A stretch of 64,000 nucleotides of DNA from Streptomyces sp. NBC_00433 (GTDB taxonomy: Bacteria; Actinomycetota; Actinomycetes; Streptomycetales; Streptomycetaceae), in NCBI GenBank assembly GCA_036015235.1, contig CP107926.1, forward strand, positions 1,736,001 through 1,800,000, written 5' to 3'. The notes under the pieces were generated by a model. That model did no database searches, had not been told where the DNA came from, and was given only the letters and a program-made list of their open reading frames with translations. Position numbers and translations under genes: made by a program. Shown piece by piece: positions 6,142-14,310 of this stretch. Every line of letters starts with the position of its first letter. The stretch's first letter is position 1.

Positions 6142-9138
6142 GTGCTCATAACATCACCAACGGTGATCGGGCGCGGCGCCGAACTCGCCGTGCTCGACGC
6201 GGGTCTCGCCGGTGCTCGTGAAGGGGACGGCCGGGCGGTGTTCCTGCTCGGCGAGGCGGGGATCGGCAAGTCGCGGCTGGCCGCGGAGTGCGCGTTCCGC
6301 GCGTTCACCCGCGGCCTGGCGGTGCTGCGCGGCAGGCCGGGCGCCACCAGCGGGGGCGCCGCGCCTTTCCGCCCGATCGCGGAGGCACTGCTGTCGTTCG
6401 TCCGGCTCGGAGGTCTCCCCGAGGACCCCGGACTCGCCCCGTACCGCTCGGCGCTGGGCGGCCTGCTGCCCGAGTGGCGCACCGCCGGGTACACGGGCGC
6501 ACCGGCCTCGCCCGTGGAGACGGCCGAGGCGACGCTGCGGCTGCTGGCCACCATCGGCCGCGACCTGACACAGCACCGGCACCCCGGCTGTCTGCTGCTT
6601 CTTGAGGACCTGCACGACACCGACACCGAGACGCTCGCCGCCATCGAGTACCTGTGCGACAACATCCGGGAGCAGCCGATCGTCCTGCTGGCCACCCTCC
6701 GCCCGGAACACGGGCCGGCCGAGCAACTGGCCCGGCAGCTCGCCCAGCGCCGGTCCGCGGTCCTCAGCGAACCGCGCCCGCTGACCGGCGAGGAGATCCG
6801 GATGATGGCCGAAGCGGCGCTGGCGGCCACCGGACCGCCGCCCCACGACACAGCCGTCCTGCTGCCCCAGGAGGTGACCGACCGGCTGGCCAGGGACGCC
6901 GACGGCAATCCGTTCGTCGTCGAGGAACTGCTCAGCGGCATGATCACCGCCGATGTACTGCGCCGCGGGCCCGACGGCGCCTGGCACGTCAACGGCGACC
7001 TGGACATCGACGTCCCGCGCACGGTGGTGCACAGCGTCGCCCAGCGCGCCGCCCGGCTCAGCCCGGACGGACGGGCGCTCCTCACCAGCGCCGCCGTTCT
7101 CGGCCGGCGCTTCTCGCTGGCCGTCCTGCAGGCGGTCAGCGGGCTGCCGGACCGCGACCTGCTGGTGCACCTGCGGGCCGGCATGGACGCCCACCTCATC
7201 TCGCCCAGCCGTCCGGTGGGCGACTGGTACGAGTTCCGGCACACGCTGACCGCGGAGGCCCTGGTCGCCGCGATCGTGCCCGCGGAACGCGCCGCGATCG
7301 CCGCCAGGGGTGCCGACGCGATCGAACGCGCGCACCCCGGGCTGCCCGGCGAGTGGTGCGTGCTCGTCGCCACCCTGCGGCAGACGGCCGGCGACCCGAG
7401 CGCCGCAGCACTGCGCTTCGCGCAGGCCGGCCGGTCCGCGCTGGACGGCGGCGCCGTCAACTCCGCCGTGTCACTGCTCGAACGGGCCCTCGACCTGCTG
7501 CCGGGTGCGGACCAGGCCGCCGAACGGGCGCCGCTGGTGGAGCAGTTGGTGTACACCCTGGCCGAGAACGGCCAGCTTGACCGGGCGTGCGCGCTTGCCG
7601 ACGAGTTGCCCGAAGCCGGTCCGGGCGCACTGGACGCGGTCCGGGCAGCCACCTTGCAGGCCCGCATTGCCTGGGCCGCCGTGACGGCCGCGCGGTTCGA
7701 GGACGCCGCGGGGCGGGTGCGCCAGGTCCGCCAACTGCTGCGGCTCGTGCCCGACGGCGCGGGGCCGTCCGCCGGGGCGGCGCTCGGACCGGCGGTGCAG
7801 ATGGTCGAGGCCCATCTGATCCTCGCCGGGGTGCAGGACAGCGACGGCGACCGGACCGACGAGGCGGAGCGGCTGGCCCGGCAGGCCGCGGACGGCGCGG
7901 AGCGCGCCGGACTCCCCGAGATCGCGTGCCAGGCGTGGCAGTTGCTCGCCGTGCTGGCCCGGCGGCACGGATTCGAGCAGGCCGACTCGTACCTGGAGAA
8001 GTGCCTCGTGCTCGCCAACGAGCACCGGCTCACCACGTGGCAGCTCGACACCCTCATGTGGCTGGGCGTCAACGACTTCATGTGCACCGGCCGCTCCACC
8101 CGGCTGGAGCGGGCCCACCGAGCGGCCCTGGGCCACGGCGCCCTGGCACTGATGTACCGGGCCGAGGCCGCCATGGCCATGCAACAGGTGCTGCGCGGCG
8201 ACTACGCCGCGGCCCGGGAGCTGGCCGATCGCTGTGCCGAGGGCACCGCGCGGCTCAGGGACGCCGACAACCACCAGTTCGTCCTGCTCATCCGCGTGGC
8301 GCTGGCCGCGCACCAGGGGCAGCGCCGGCAGATGGAAAGGGAACTGGCCGAGTTCCGCCGCTGGGGCGGCGAGCGGTCGCTGCAGTCCCCGCAGGCTTTC
8401 GGCAGCCGAGCCATCTGCGCGCTGCTGGAGGAGGACCGTGAGCAGGCGCTGCGCGAGCTGGACGAGGCTTTCGCCTGGGAGCAGGGGAACCCTTCCGTCC
8501 ATTTCCTCAACGGCCGCTACGGGCTGCGTCCACTGCTGCGGGCGCTGACCGGGCAGGCGGACCCCGAGGAGCACGCGGCGACCGTCGCCGACCCCTCCGC
8601 GGCGCTGCCGTGGAACCGGCAGTTCGAACGGCTCGCGTTCGCGGTGCACGAAGGCAGGGCCGGACGCGGAGCGCAGGCCGAGGCCGCGGTGGCGCAGGCA
8701 CAGGAGGCAGGCGAACCGTTCCTGATGGCCCGTCGGCTCGGCCAGCGGCTGGTGGCGCCGGTGGCCCTGGCCGACGGCTGGGGTGATCCGGTGGAGTGGC
8801 TGCGCGACGCAGAGGAGTACTTCCACGGGGCGGGCGTGCCGGTCGTGGCCAACAGCTGCCGCGACCTGCTGCGCCGGGCGGGCGCGACCATCCGGCAGCG
8901 GCGCCACGGGACTCCGGGCGTTCCGGCCCGGCTGCGCCTTCAGGGCCTGACCGCACGCGAGTACGAGGTGTTCTTGCTGCTCGCGCCGCGCCTGGGAAAC
9001 CAGGAGATCGCCGAGCGGCTGTACATCTCCCCGCGGACGGTCGAGAAGCACGTGGCCAAGCTGCTCGCCAAGACCGGCCAGCCGCACCGGTCGGCCCTGT
9101 GCGACTACGCGACCGAGCTGATCGCCCAACCCGGCTGA
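6142..9138 (+). CDS. LAL-type LuxR family transcriptional regulator
   Basis: A 998-aa large ATP-binding LuxR regulator. The N-terminal AAA module has Walker A GEAGIGKS (residues about 35-42) and a Walker B-like LLLLEDLHD (about 151-159), then a long TPR-like helical middle. The C-terminal HTH_LUXR reads LTAREYEVFLLLAPRLGNQE...ISPRTVEKHVAKLLAKTGQ. Members bind DNA as oligomers and often activate natural-product clusters. The GTG start lies 53 bp after precursor 3 on the same strand, so it may be transcribed with lanM or from its own promoter. It is the best in-window candidate to control the lanthipeptide genes. Confidence 0.92.
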   Translation: MLITSPTVIGRGAELAVLDAGLAGAREGDGRAVFLLGEAGIGKSRLAAECAFRAFTRGLAVLRGRPGATSGGAAPFRPIAEALLSFVRLGGLPEDPGLAPYRSALGGLLPEWRTAGYTGAPASPVETAEATLRLLATIGRDLTQHRHPGCLLLLEDLHDTDTETLAAIEYLCDNIREQPIVLLATLRPEHGPAEQLARQLAQRRSAVLSEPRPLTGEEIRMMAEAALAATGPPPHDTAVLLPQEVTDRLARDADGNPFVVEELLSGMITADVLRRGPDGAWHVNGDLDIDVPRTVVHSVAQRAARLSPDGRALLTSAAVLGRRFSLAVLQAVSGLPDRDLLVHLRAGMDAHLISPSRPVGDWYEFRHTLTAEALVAAIVPAERAAIAARGADAIERAHPGLPGEWCVLVATLRQTAGDPSAAALRFAQAGRSALDGGAVNSAVSLLERALDLLPGADQAAERAPLVEQLVYTLAENGQLDRACALADELPEAGPGALDAVRAATLQARIAWAAVTAARFEDAAGRVRQVRQLLRLVPDGAGPSAGAALGPAVQMVEAHLILAGVQDSDGDRTDEAERLARQAADGAERAGLPEIACQAWQLLAVLARRHGFEQADSYLEKCLVLANEHRLTTWQLDTLMWLGVNDFMCTGRSTRLERAHRAALGHGALALMYRAEAAMAMQQVLRGDYAAARELADRCAEGTARLRDADNHQFVLLIRVALAAHQGQRRQMERELAEFRRWGGERSLQSPQAFGSRAICALLEEDREQALRELDEAFAWEQGNPSVHFLNGRYGLRPLLRALTGQADPEEHAATVADPSAALPWNRQFERLAFAVHEGRAGRGAQAEAAVAQAQEAGEPFLMARRLGQRLVAPVALADGWGDPVEWLRDAEEYFHGAGVPVVANSCRDLLRRAGATIRQRRHGTPGVPARLRLQGLTAREYEVFLLLAPRLGNQEIAERLYISPRTVEKHVAKLLAKTGQPHRSALCDYATELIAQPG

Positions 9139-9338
9139 CCCCGGCGGGCGCACCGGGAAGGCGAACGCGCCGCGCAACGCCCGGTCAGACCCGCCCGGGC
9201 CCGGGCCGCCGCTCACCACCACGGCCCGAAGCCCCGCCCCCTCCACGAGCCCGCACGGCAGCCGCAGCCCGAAGTGCCGCTCGACCGAGCCCAGGGACAG
9301 CGCCCCGGCGTTACCTCCAGGACGCCGACTGCCGCGCG

Positions 9339-9735
9339 CGGTTACCTGATCCGGGACCGGGACGGGAAGTTCCCTGCCCTGTTCGACACCATCCTCGCCG
9401 AGGCTGGCGTGGAAGTAGTCCTCAGCGGCGTACGGATGCCACGCATGAACTCGATCATGGAACGGTGGGTGCAGACCTGCCGCCGCGAGCTACTGGACCG
9501 CACCCTCATATGGAACCACCGCCACCTGCTGCATGCCCTGCGGGAGTTCGAACAGTTCTACAACGGGCACCGACCGCACCAAGGCATCGCCAACGCCCGC
9601 CCCCTTCACCCGTTGCCCGCGCCAGTCACTGATCCGGGGCATATCTCCCGCCTCGACATACGAAAACGCGACCGCCTCGGCGGCATCCTCCACGAGTACC
9701 GACATGCCGCTTGACCTGCGCGGATGAGGTTTTCG
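9339..9735 (+). pseudogene. 3' fragment of an rve-type IS transposase
   Basis: Only the C-terminal half of an integrase-core transposase remains, from YLIRDRDGKF to LHEYRHAA (stop 9712-9714). It is clearly homologous to residues about 240-363 of the intact transposase at 16354-17445 (RMPRMNSIMERW, FYNGHRPH, DRLGG.LHEY). Sequence after the stop resembles the right terminal repeat of that element. No 5' part is present. It marks the left border of the IS-rich island. Confidence 0.85.
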
Positions 9736-9749
9736 GCAGGGGCAGGCCC

Positions 9750-10502
9750 TCAGCCAGCTCCGGGCCCGAGGGCTTGTCCGCTCGAATCTCCAGTCCGGCG
9801 AGTGGCCACCTCGTCCACGTAGTCATTGATGACCTTCGCAGCAACTGCGAAATCCATGTTGAAGAACTCACGGTCCCTGCGCACACGGAACTGGGCGAGC
9901 CTTGCGTGGATCTCAGCCTCCACATCCCGGGCGCTCGGGACCATCCACGCGGCGCGCGCGCCGAACGGCACAATCACACCGGTTGCGCTGTTGATCTCCC
10001 GCACCCGAGTAGGCACGTCTCGATCGGTGAAGCCGATCTTGAGCAGGCTGGGCATCTCGCGCGTCGACAGAACATATACAAACCCGTGGCCTGGCTCCCT
10101 CGTGTCCTTCTGGTCGATGAAGTTTGCGAGGACAGCGGCCAGATCCTTGTCCGCCAGGGCCCCCGCTGCCATGCGGGCACCACGTTCATCCGCTCCATGG
10201 ATGGCCCGACGAAGCGCCAGAAGCTCTGCGGCAACCTCGCGAGCGTCTTTGTGAACCGGGAAGCCCAGATGGCTCCAGACGGTGAACCAGTCCCACTGGT
10301 CGCGCTTGAACGTCCGGGAGAACAGACCTTTGACGGTCGAGAGATCTTCCAGTCGCCCAAGCGCGGACACGCGCCCGTCCTTGAGGGTTGCGATGACGGT
10401 CCGCGCCGCCTCGACTCGCTTCTGCTGGACAGCAGGCTTCACCGGTGCCAGCCCGAAGCCCCACTTCTGCTCAATGTTGCCTATCTGCTTCCCCTGCCCC
10501 AT
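9750..10502 (-). CDS. GIY-YIG superfamily (T5orf172/MUG113-like) protein
   Basis: A 250-aa protein whose C-terminal half reads GFVYVLSTREMPSLLKIGFT, then AEIHARLAQFRV..REFFNM. This is the arrangement of the T5orf172/MUG113 branch of GIY-YIG nucleases, found in phages, restriction systems and mobile elements. The N-terminal 140 residues are helical and not recognised. An IS3 element has inserted 7 bp upstream of the ATG (target duplication 10509-10511), separating the gene from its native leader, so expression may be lost or altered. No upstream in-frame start exists across the reconstructed junction before a TGA. Confidence 0.72.
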   Translation of the reverse strand: MGQGKQIGNIEQKWGFGLAPVKPAVQQKRVEAARTVIATLKDGRVSALGRLEDLSTVKGLFSRTFKRDQWDWFTVWSHLGFPVHKDAREVAAELLALRRAIHGADERGARMAAGALADKDLAAVLANFIDQKDTREPGHGFVYVLSTREMPSLLKIGFTDRDVPTRVREINSATGVIVPFGARAAWMVPSARDVEAEIHARLAQFRVRRDREFFNMDFAVAAKVINDYVDEVATRRTGDSSGQALGPGAG

Positions 10503-10538
10503 GGGGCGAACTGAACCGCTCCGGGTCTGGTGGAGACT

Positions 10539-10841
10539 CTAGATCTTGACTGTGACCTGGTGTTTCTTGTCGGTCAGGTGGTAGTTGGCTTCGTATTCTG
10601 CGGGCGGGATGTGGCCTATTTCACCGTGTAGACGGTGATGGTTGTACCAGTCGACCCACTCGGCGGTGGCCAGTTCGACGTCGGACAGGGTTCGCCACGG
10701 CCGGTGGGGCTTGATCAGTTCGGTCTTGAACAGGCCGATCGTGGATTCCATCAGCGCGTTGTCGTATGCGTCGCCGACCGATCCGATGGAGGCCGCGGTG
10801 CCCTCCCGCTGAAGGTGCTCGGCGAGGGCGAAAGAGGTGTA
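10539..10841 (-). pseudogene. IS3 transposase orfB, C-terminal part
   Basis: Encodes the end of the IS3 OrfB (YTSFALAEHLQREG, GDAYDNALMESTIGLFKTEL, WVDWYNHHRLHGEIG), including the last catalytic Glu region of the DDE domain. It is separated from its N-terminal part (12296-12916) by the IS30 insertion. The reading frame rejoins exactly (…DAGSQ then YTSF…) when IS30 and one TTGA repeat are removed, giving an OrfB of 307 aa. Confidence 0.9.
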
Positions 10842-10845
10842 TTGA

Positions 10846-12295
10846 CTGGACTCAACCGGTCGTTGCAACACCGGCTTGTTGGAGCAAGAGTAGCTGCTCG
10901 TTGAATGCCTCGGCCGGGGTCCTCCAACCAAGTGTCTTGCGGGGTCTGGTGTTCAGCGCGTGAGCAACGGCTTCGATTTCTTCGGCGGACCAGCGCGAGA
11001 GGTCGGTGCCCTTCGGGAAATACTGGCGCAGGAGTCCGTTGGTGTTCTCGTTCGTTCCTCGCTGCCATGGGCTGTGCGGATCGGCGAAGAACACGGGGAT
11101 ACCGGTCTCGACCCTGAACTGCGTGTGCGCCGACATTTCCTTGCCGCGGTCCCATGTCAGCGACCGCGTCAGTTGCTCGGGGAGCATCGACATCGTGTTG
11201 GCGAGTGCCTTCTTCATGGAGATCGCTCCGTAGCCGGCAAGTGCGGGGCCGTTCTTCGTTCGAGGGATCGTGCCGTATCCCTCTTCGCGGGGCAGATGAA
11301 CCAGCATGGTGAACCGGGTCGACCGCTCGACAACGGTGCCGATCGCGGAACGCTCCAGCCCGATGATCAAATCCCCCTCCCAGTGGCCGGGGACAGCGCG
11401 GTCCTCGGCCTCGGCGGGCCTCTCGCTGATCAACGCTTCGGGCGTGACGTGCGCCCAGGTCTTCCGCCGTGAACGCGCCCGAGGCGCACGCAGAGCGCGA
11501 CCGGTCCGAAGACACAGGATGAGCTCGCGTTTCAGCGCCCCGCGGCCCTGAATGTAGAGGGCCTGGTAGATCGCCTCGTGACTGATGCGCATGGATTCAT
11601 CATCCGGGAAATCAAGCTTGATCCGGTTCGCGATCTGCTCTGGACTCCATGCCTGAACCCACTCACGATCCTTGCGATGCGGCTTGTTCCGGCCCGTCCA
11701 CGAGCCCGTCACCGGTCCCGCGATCGGCAGGCCGCCAGATGTGGTGATCTGGCCGGACAGCCTCTCCTGGACGTAGGCGCGCAACCTCGGATTGGCGACC
11801 AACTTCGCCGTCTTGGGACGCCGGGCAGCCAAATCTGCTTTCCACTGCGCCACCGACGCCCGGTAGTCGAGCTTCCCACTTCTTGTCGCGGCGTTGCGTC
11901 GCAGCTCACGGGAGATCGTGCCCGGATTACGACCCACGTCTCGAGCGATCTCGCGCACTCCCTTGCCCTGTGCCCTGAGCAACGCGATCTCCTCTCGCTC
12001 GGAAAACGACAGGTACCTGCCCGAGGGCGGCTTCGAATCGAACGGTCGCATGCCGCCACACTGGCGGTACCAGCGCGTCGCGACCGCCGGCGCCACACCG
12101 ATGACGGCGGCGGCCTCCTCAGGCAGAAGGCCCTTGGCGATCTCCGTCCAGAACGCCGCCTCGACATGACGCTGATACTTCGGATGCCCCGGAGACTTCA
12201 GCTTCGGACGCAGCGCCCGGTCCGCTGCCTGCTGACGACGCACCATCCAACACCTCCCTGTTCACGAGGTGTTGCGACGACCAGTTGAATCCGCC
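10846..12295 (-). mobile_element. IS30-family element nested in the IS3 orfB
   Basis: A 1450-bp element flanked by a 4-bp TTGA duplication (10842-10845 and 12296-12299). Its ends carry imperfect inverted repeats of about 27 bp that include TCAAC(C/T)GGTCGT and GCAACACC. It carries one intact transposase. Confidence 0.9.
10852..12246 (-). CDS. IS30-family transposase
   Basis: A 464-aa transposase. An N-terminal helix-turn-helix region (SEREEIALLRAQGKGVREIARDVGRNPGTISREL) is characteristic of IS30 and recognises the element ends. The C-terminal DDE core includes HWEGDLIIG, VERSTRFTMLVHL, LTWDRGKEM and NENTNGLLRQYFPKGTDLS. The gene fills nearly the whole element and is apparently intact, so this copy could be active. 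An N-terminal extension of about 75 residues is present relative to the shortest members. Confidence 0.94.
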   Translation of the reverse strand: MVRRQQAADRALRPKLKSPGHPKYQRHVEAAFWTEIAKGLLPEEAAAVIGVAPAVATRWYRQCGGMRPFDSKPPSGRYLSFSEREEIALLRAQGKGVREIARDVGRNPGTISRELRRNAATRSGKLDYRASVAQWKADLAARRPKTAKLVANPRLRAYVQERLSGQITTSGGLPIAGPVTGSWTGRNKPHRKDREWVQAWSPEQIANRIKLDFPDDESMRISHEAIYQALYIQGRGALKRELILCLRTGRALRAPRARSRRKTWAHVTPEALISERPAEAEDRAVPGHWEGDLIIGLERSAIGTVVERSTRFTMLVHLPREEGYGTIPRTKNGPALAGYGAISMKKALANTMSMLPEQLTRSLTWDRGKEMSAHTQFRVETGIPVFFADPHSPWQRGTNENTNGLLRQYFPKGTDLSRWSAEEIEAVAHALNTRPRKTLGWRTPAEAFNEQLLLLQQAGVATTG

Positions 12296-12916
12296 TTGAG
12301 ACCCGGCATCGCTGTGGTGGACCAACTGGCCGGGCTGGTGGCGGTTGCCTTCGCGGTCGCGCTGCCACAGGCCCATCTCCACGGCGGCCAGGACGAGTTC
12401 GGTGTGTTTGGTGGTGGCCGCGGACCAGCCGACGATGCGGCGGGAGAAGGTGTCGACGACGAAGGCGACGTAGACGGTGCCGGCCCAGGCCGCGACGTGG
12501 GTGAAGTCGGCGACCCAGGTCCGGTTCGGCGCCTTGGCCACGAAGTCGCGATCGACCAGGTCGGGGGCACGCTCGGCAGCCCGGTCCTGGACGGTGGTGA
12601 CGACTTTCCTTCCGCGGACGGCGCCGCTGATGCCGAGTTCACGCATCAGCCGTTCGACGGTGCAGCGGGCGACCTGGTGGCCCTGCCGGCGCAGGTGGTG
12701 CCAGATTTTCCGGGCACCGTAGACGTGGTAGTTGGCCTCGAACACCTCCTGGACCAGGGCTTTCAGCTCCGTGTCGCGCACGGTTCGGGCCGAGGGCGGG
12801 CGGGCCTTGGCGGCGTAGTAGGTGGAGGGGGCGATGCTGATGCCGTGCCCGGTGAGCACGGTGCAGATAGGCTCGACGCCGCCGAAGCGGTCCCGGTGCT
12901 CGTTGATGAAAGTCAC
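12296..12916 (-). pseudogene. IS3 transposase orfB, N-terminal part
   Basis: Encodes the HTH_21-like start (VTFINEHRDRFGGVEPICTVL), YGARKIWHHLRRQGH and the first DDE residues (NRTWVADFTHV, VVDTFSRRIVGW, HHSDAGSQ). The GTG start overlaps the orfA stop (GTGA at 12916-12913). It is cut by IS30 at 12296-12299; the remainder of OrfB is at 10539-10841. Confidence 0.9.
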
Positions 12917-13239
12917 GAGCGAAGATGTGGCCGGTCGAGCTCGGCCGCGAAGAAAGCCGAGGCCGCCTTGAGGATCTCGTTGGCCCGCTTGAGCTCGGCG
13001 ACTTCCTTCTTCAGTGCTTTGACCTGGGCTGATTCTTCCGTTGTCGTCCCGGGCCGGGTTCCGGAGTCGATCTGGTCGCGCCGGACCCACTGGCGCACTG
13101 TCTCGGCCGTGCCGATGCCGAGATTGGTCGCGACGGCCTTCATCGCGGCCCACTCGGTCTCATAGTCGGGGCGTACCTCGGCGACCATGCGCACCGCACG
13201 ACGCCGCAGCTCAGCGGGATAGGGGGAGGGACGTGCCAT
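12913..13239 (-). CDS. IS3 transposase orfA
   Basis: A 108-aa OrfA with an N-terminal helix-turn-helix (YPAELRRRAVRMVAEVRP…TAETVRQWVRRDQ) and a C-terminal leucine-zipper-like helix (VKALKKEVAELKRANEILKAA). These are the usual DNA-binding and multimerisation parts of IS3 transposases. Its stop overlaps the orfB start, consistent with coupling or frameshifting to make the fusion transposase. It is intact, but its partner is broken. Confidence 0.92.
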   Translation of the reverse strand: MARPSPYPAELRRRAVRMVAEVRPDYETEWAAMKAVATNLGIGTAETVRQWVRRDQIDSGTRPGTTTEESAQVKALKKEVAELKRANEILKAASAFFAAELDRPHLRS

Positions 13240-13325
13240 GACTCGATCCTCTCAAAGAATCGAGCCTCCACTGAACCCGGAGCGGTTCAAACTATAGGGC
13301 TGGCCTCCGACAGGGAGACCCAGGA

Positions 13326-13703
13326 TCAAACCGGATCGCAGGAGAGCCGCGAGGGGCACCCGGGAGTCACCGGGCCGTAGAACGGCGGCGCCGGCAAAGG
13401 TGCATGGCAACCGACGCCGCAAGCGGCATCGCCCGGAATGGCGTACCGGTAGTACCAGCCAGGCCCCGGGATGTGCACCGACGGGTCGGCGGCTGCGTAG
13501 TAGGAGCATGGGCCGACAACAGTATCCGGCCAGGCGGCTGACACTGCCTGGCTGCCATCGCACGCCGCCTCAGTGCTGAATCCCCCGGCCACATGGTCCA
13601 GAACTGCTGCTGCCTGAGCCGGGCCGGCCGTGGCCCCGGTCATGCCCAGCGCGCCTATCCCTGCGATCAGCAGCGCCGCGAGGCGCATTCCACCACTTGC
13701 CAT
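13326..13703 (-). CDS. Small secreted Cys-containing protein, unknown function
   Basis: A 125-aa protein beginning MASGGMRLAALLIAGIGALG, a Sec signal peptide with likely cleavage after AQA (near residue 33). The mature part of about 92 residues holds six Cys and is rich in Gly, Pro, Ala and Tyr, ending CPSRLSCDPV; disulfides are plausible. GGAGG 6 bases before the ATG at 13703 fixes the start; longer in-frame starts lack this. I recognise no family. It lies just outside the IS3 right end and is the only non-transposon gene between the IS3 and IS256 elements. Confidence 0.7.
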   Translation of the reverse strand: MASGGMRLAALLIAGIGALGMTGATAGPAQAAAVLDHVAGGFSTEAACDGSQAVSAAWPDTVVGPCSYYAAADPSVHIPGPGWYYRYAIPGDAACGVGCHAPLPAPPFYGPVTPGCPSRLSCDPV

Positions 13704-14310
13704 CCGAAGCCTCCGCGTGATTCGTTCACCTGAAATTACTTGTGCTGGCTCAGCAAAACGGTGCAGGAGTATCTTCGCGCTGACGATAGTTGACGACACA
13801 TTCAATGGACGGCCGCCAGCCGAAAGTGTTCTTGACCCACTGGCCCCGTACAAGTCACTGTCGGCCGCGTCCGCCCCGAACGCTGCGGATGTCGTCGCGC
13901 CCTCCTGCCGGATCAGGCTTCCTCGGGTCAGCCACCAGCGAGGCTCGATCCCGCCAGTTGATGCGCCGCCAAGGTACAACACAGCTCTGATTCGGTCCAG
14001 TGTCCAGGGATGCGGTCCTAGTTGCACGGAACCGTGACAATCGGACGGTTCAGCTCCGCTTTTCCGTGCTCACCGGCGGGCGATCGGCAGTGTTGTTCGT
14101 TGATTTGTCACCGGTTGTGGTTGCGTCCTTGGTTGTACTCACGGCCGAGGGCTTCGGGGCGCGCCTGGGTCAGCCCCGTGAGAGGTCGCCGCCGCTATGT
14201 CAAAACACAGACAACTCCACGGCGTGCGTTGTGGACATGTGAACCACCAGGCGTACTGCCAGCACATCGCCACAGCCCGTAAGGGGCTTGGTCACGTCCG
14301 CTGGAGTGGT
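13704..14310. other. Gap with no recognised gene
   Basis: Six hundred bases separate the small secreted protein from the IS256 element. Short open frames exist on both strands, but none has a good ribosome binding site together with recognisable sequence. The base composition is somewhat lower in GC than the surrounding genes. The promoter of the secreted protein must lie at its left end. Confidence 0.5.

Larger units (their letters stand above)
10512..13289 (-). mobile_element. IS3-family element, interrupted by IS30
   Basis: The element is bounded by terminal inverted repeats beginning TGAACCGCTCCGGGT (10512 inward and 13289 inward) and flanked by a 3-bp AAC duplication (10509-10511 and 13290-13292). 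After removing the nested IS30 plus one target repeat, about 1.32 kb remains with orfA and a continuous orfB, typical for IS3. It inserted just upstream of the GIY-YIG gene. Confidence 0.92.

Noticed and set aside
9139..9338. Open minus-strand frame between the LuxR gene and the IS fragment
   Set aside because: It runs on into the antisense of the LuxR gene without a stop and has no recognisable motif; a remnant of a lost gene is possible but not supported.
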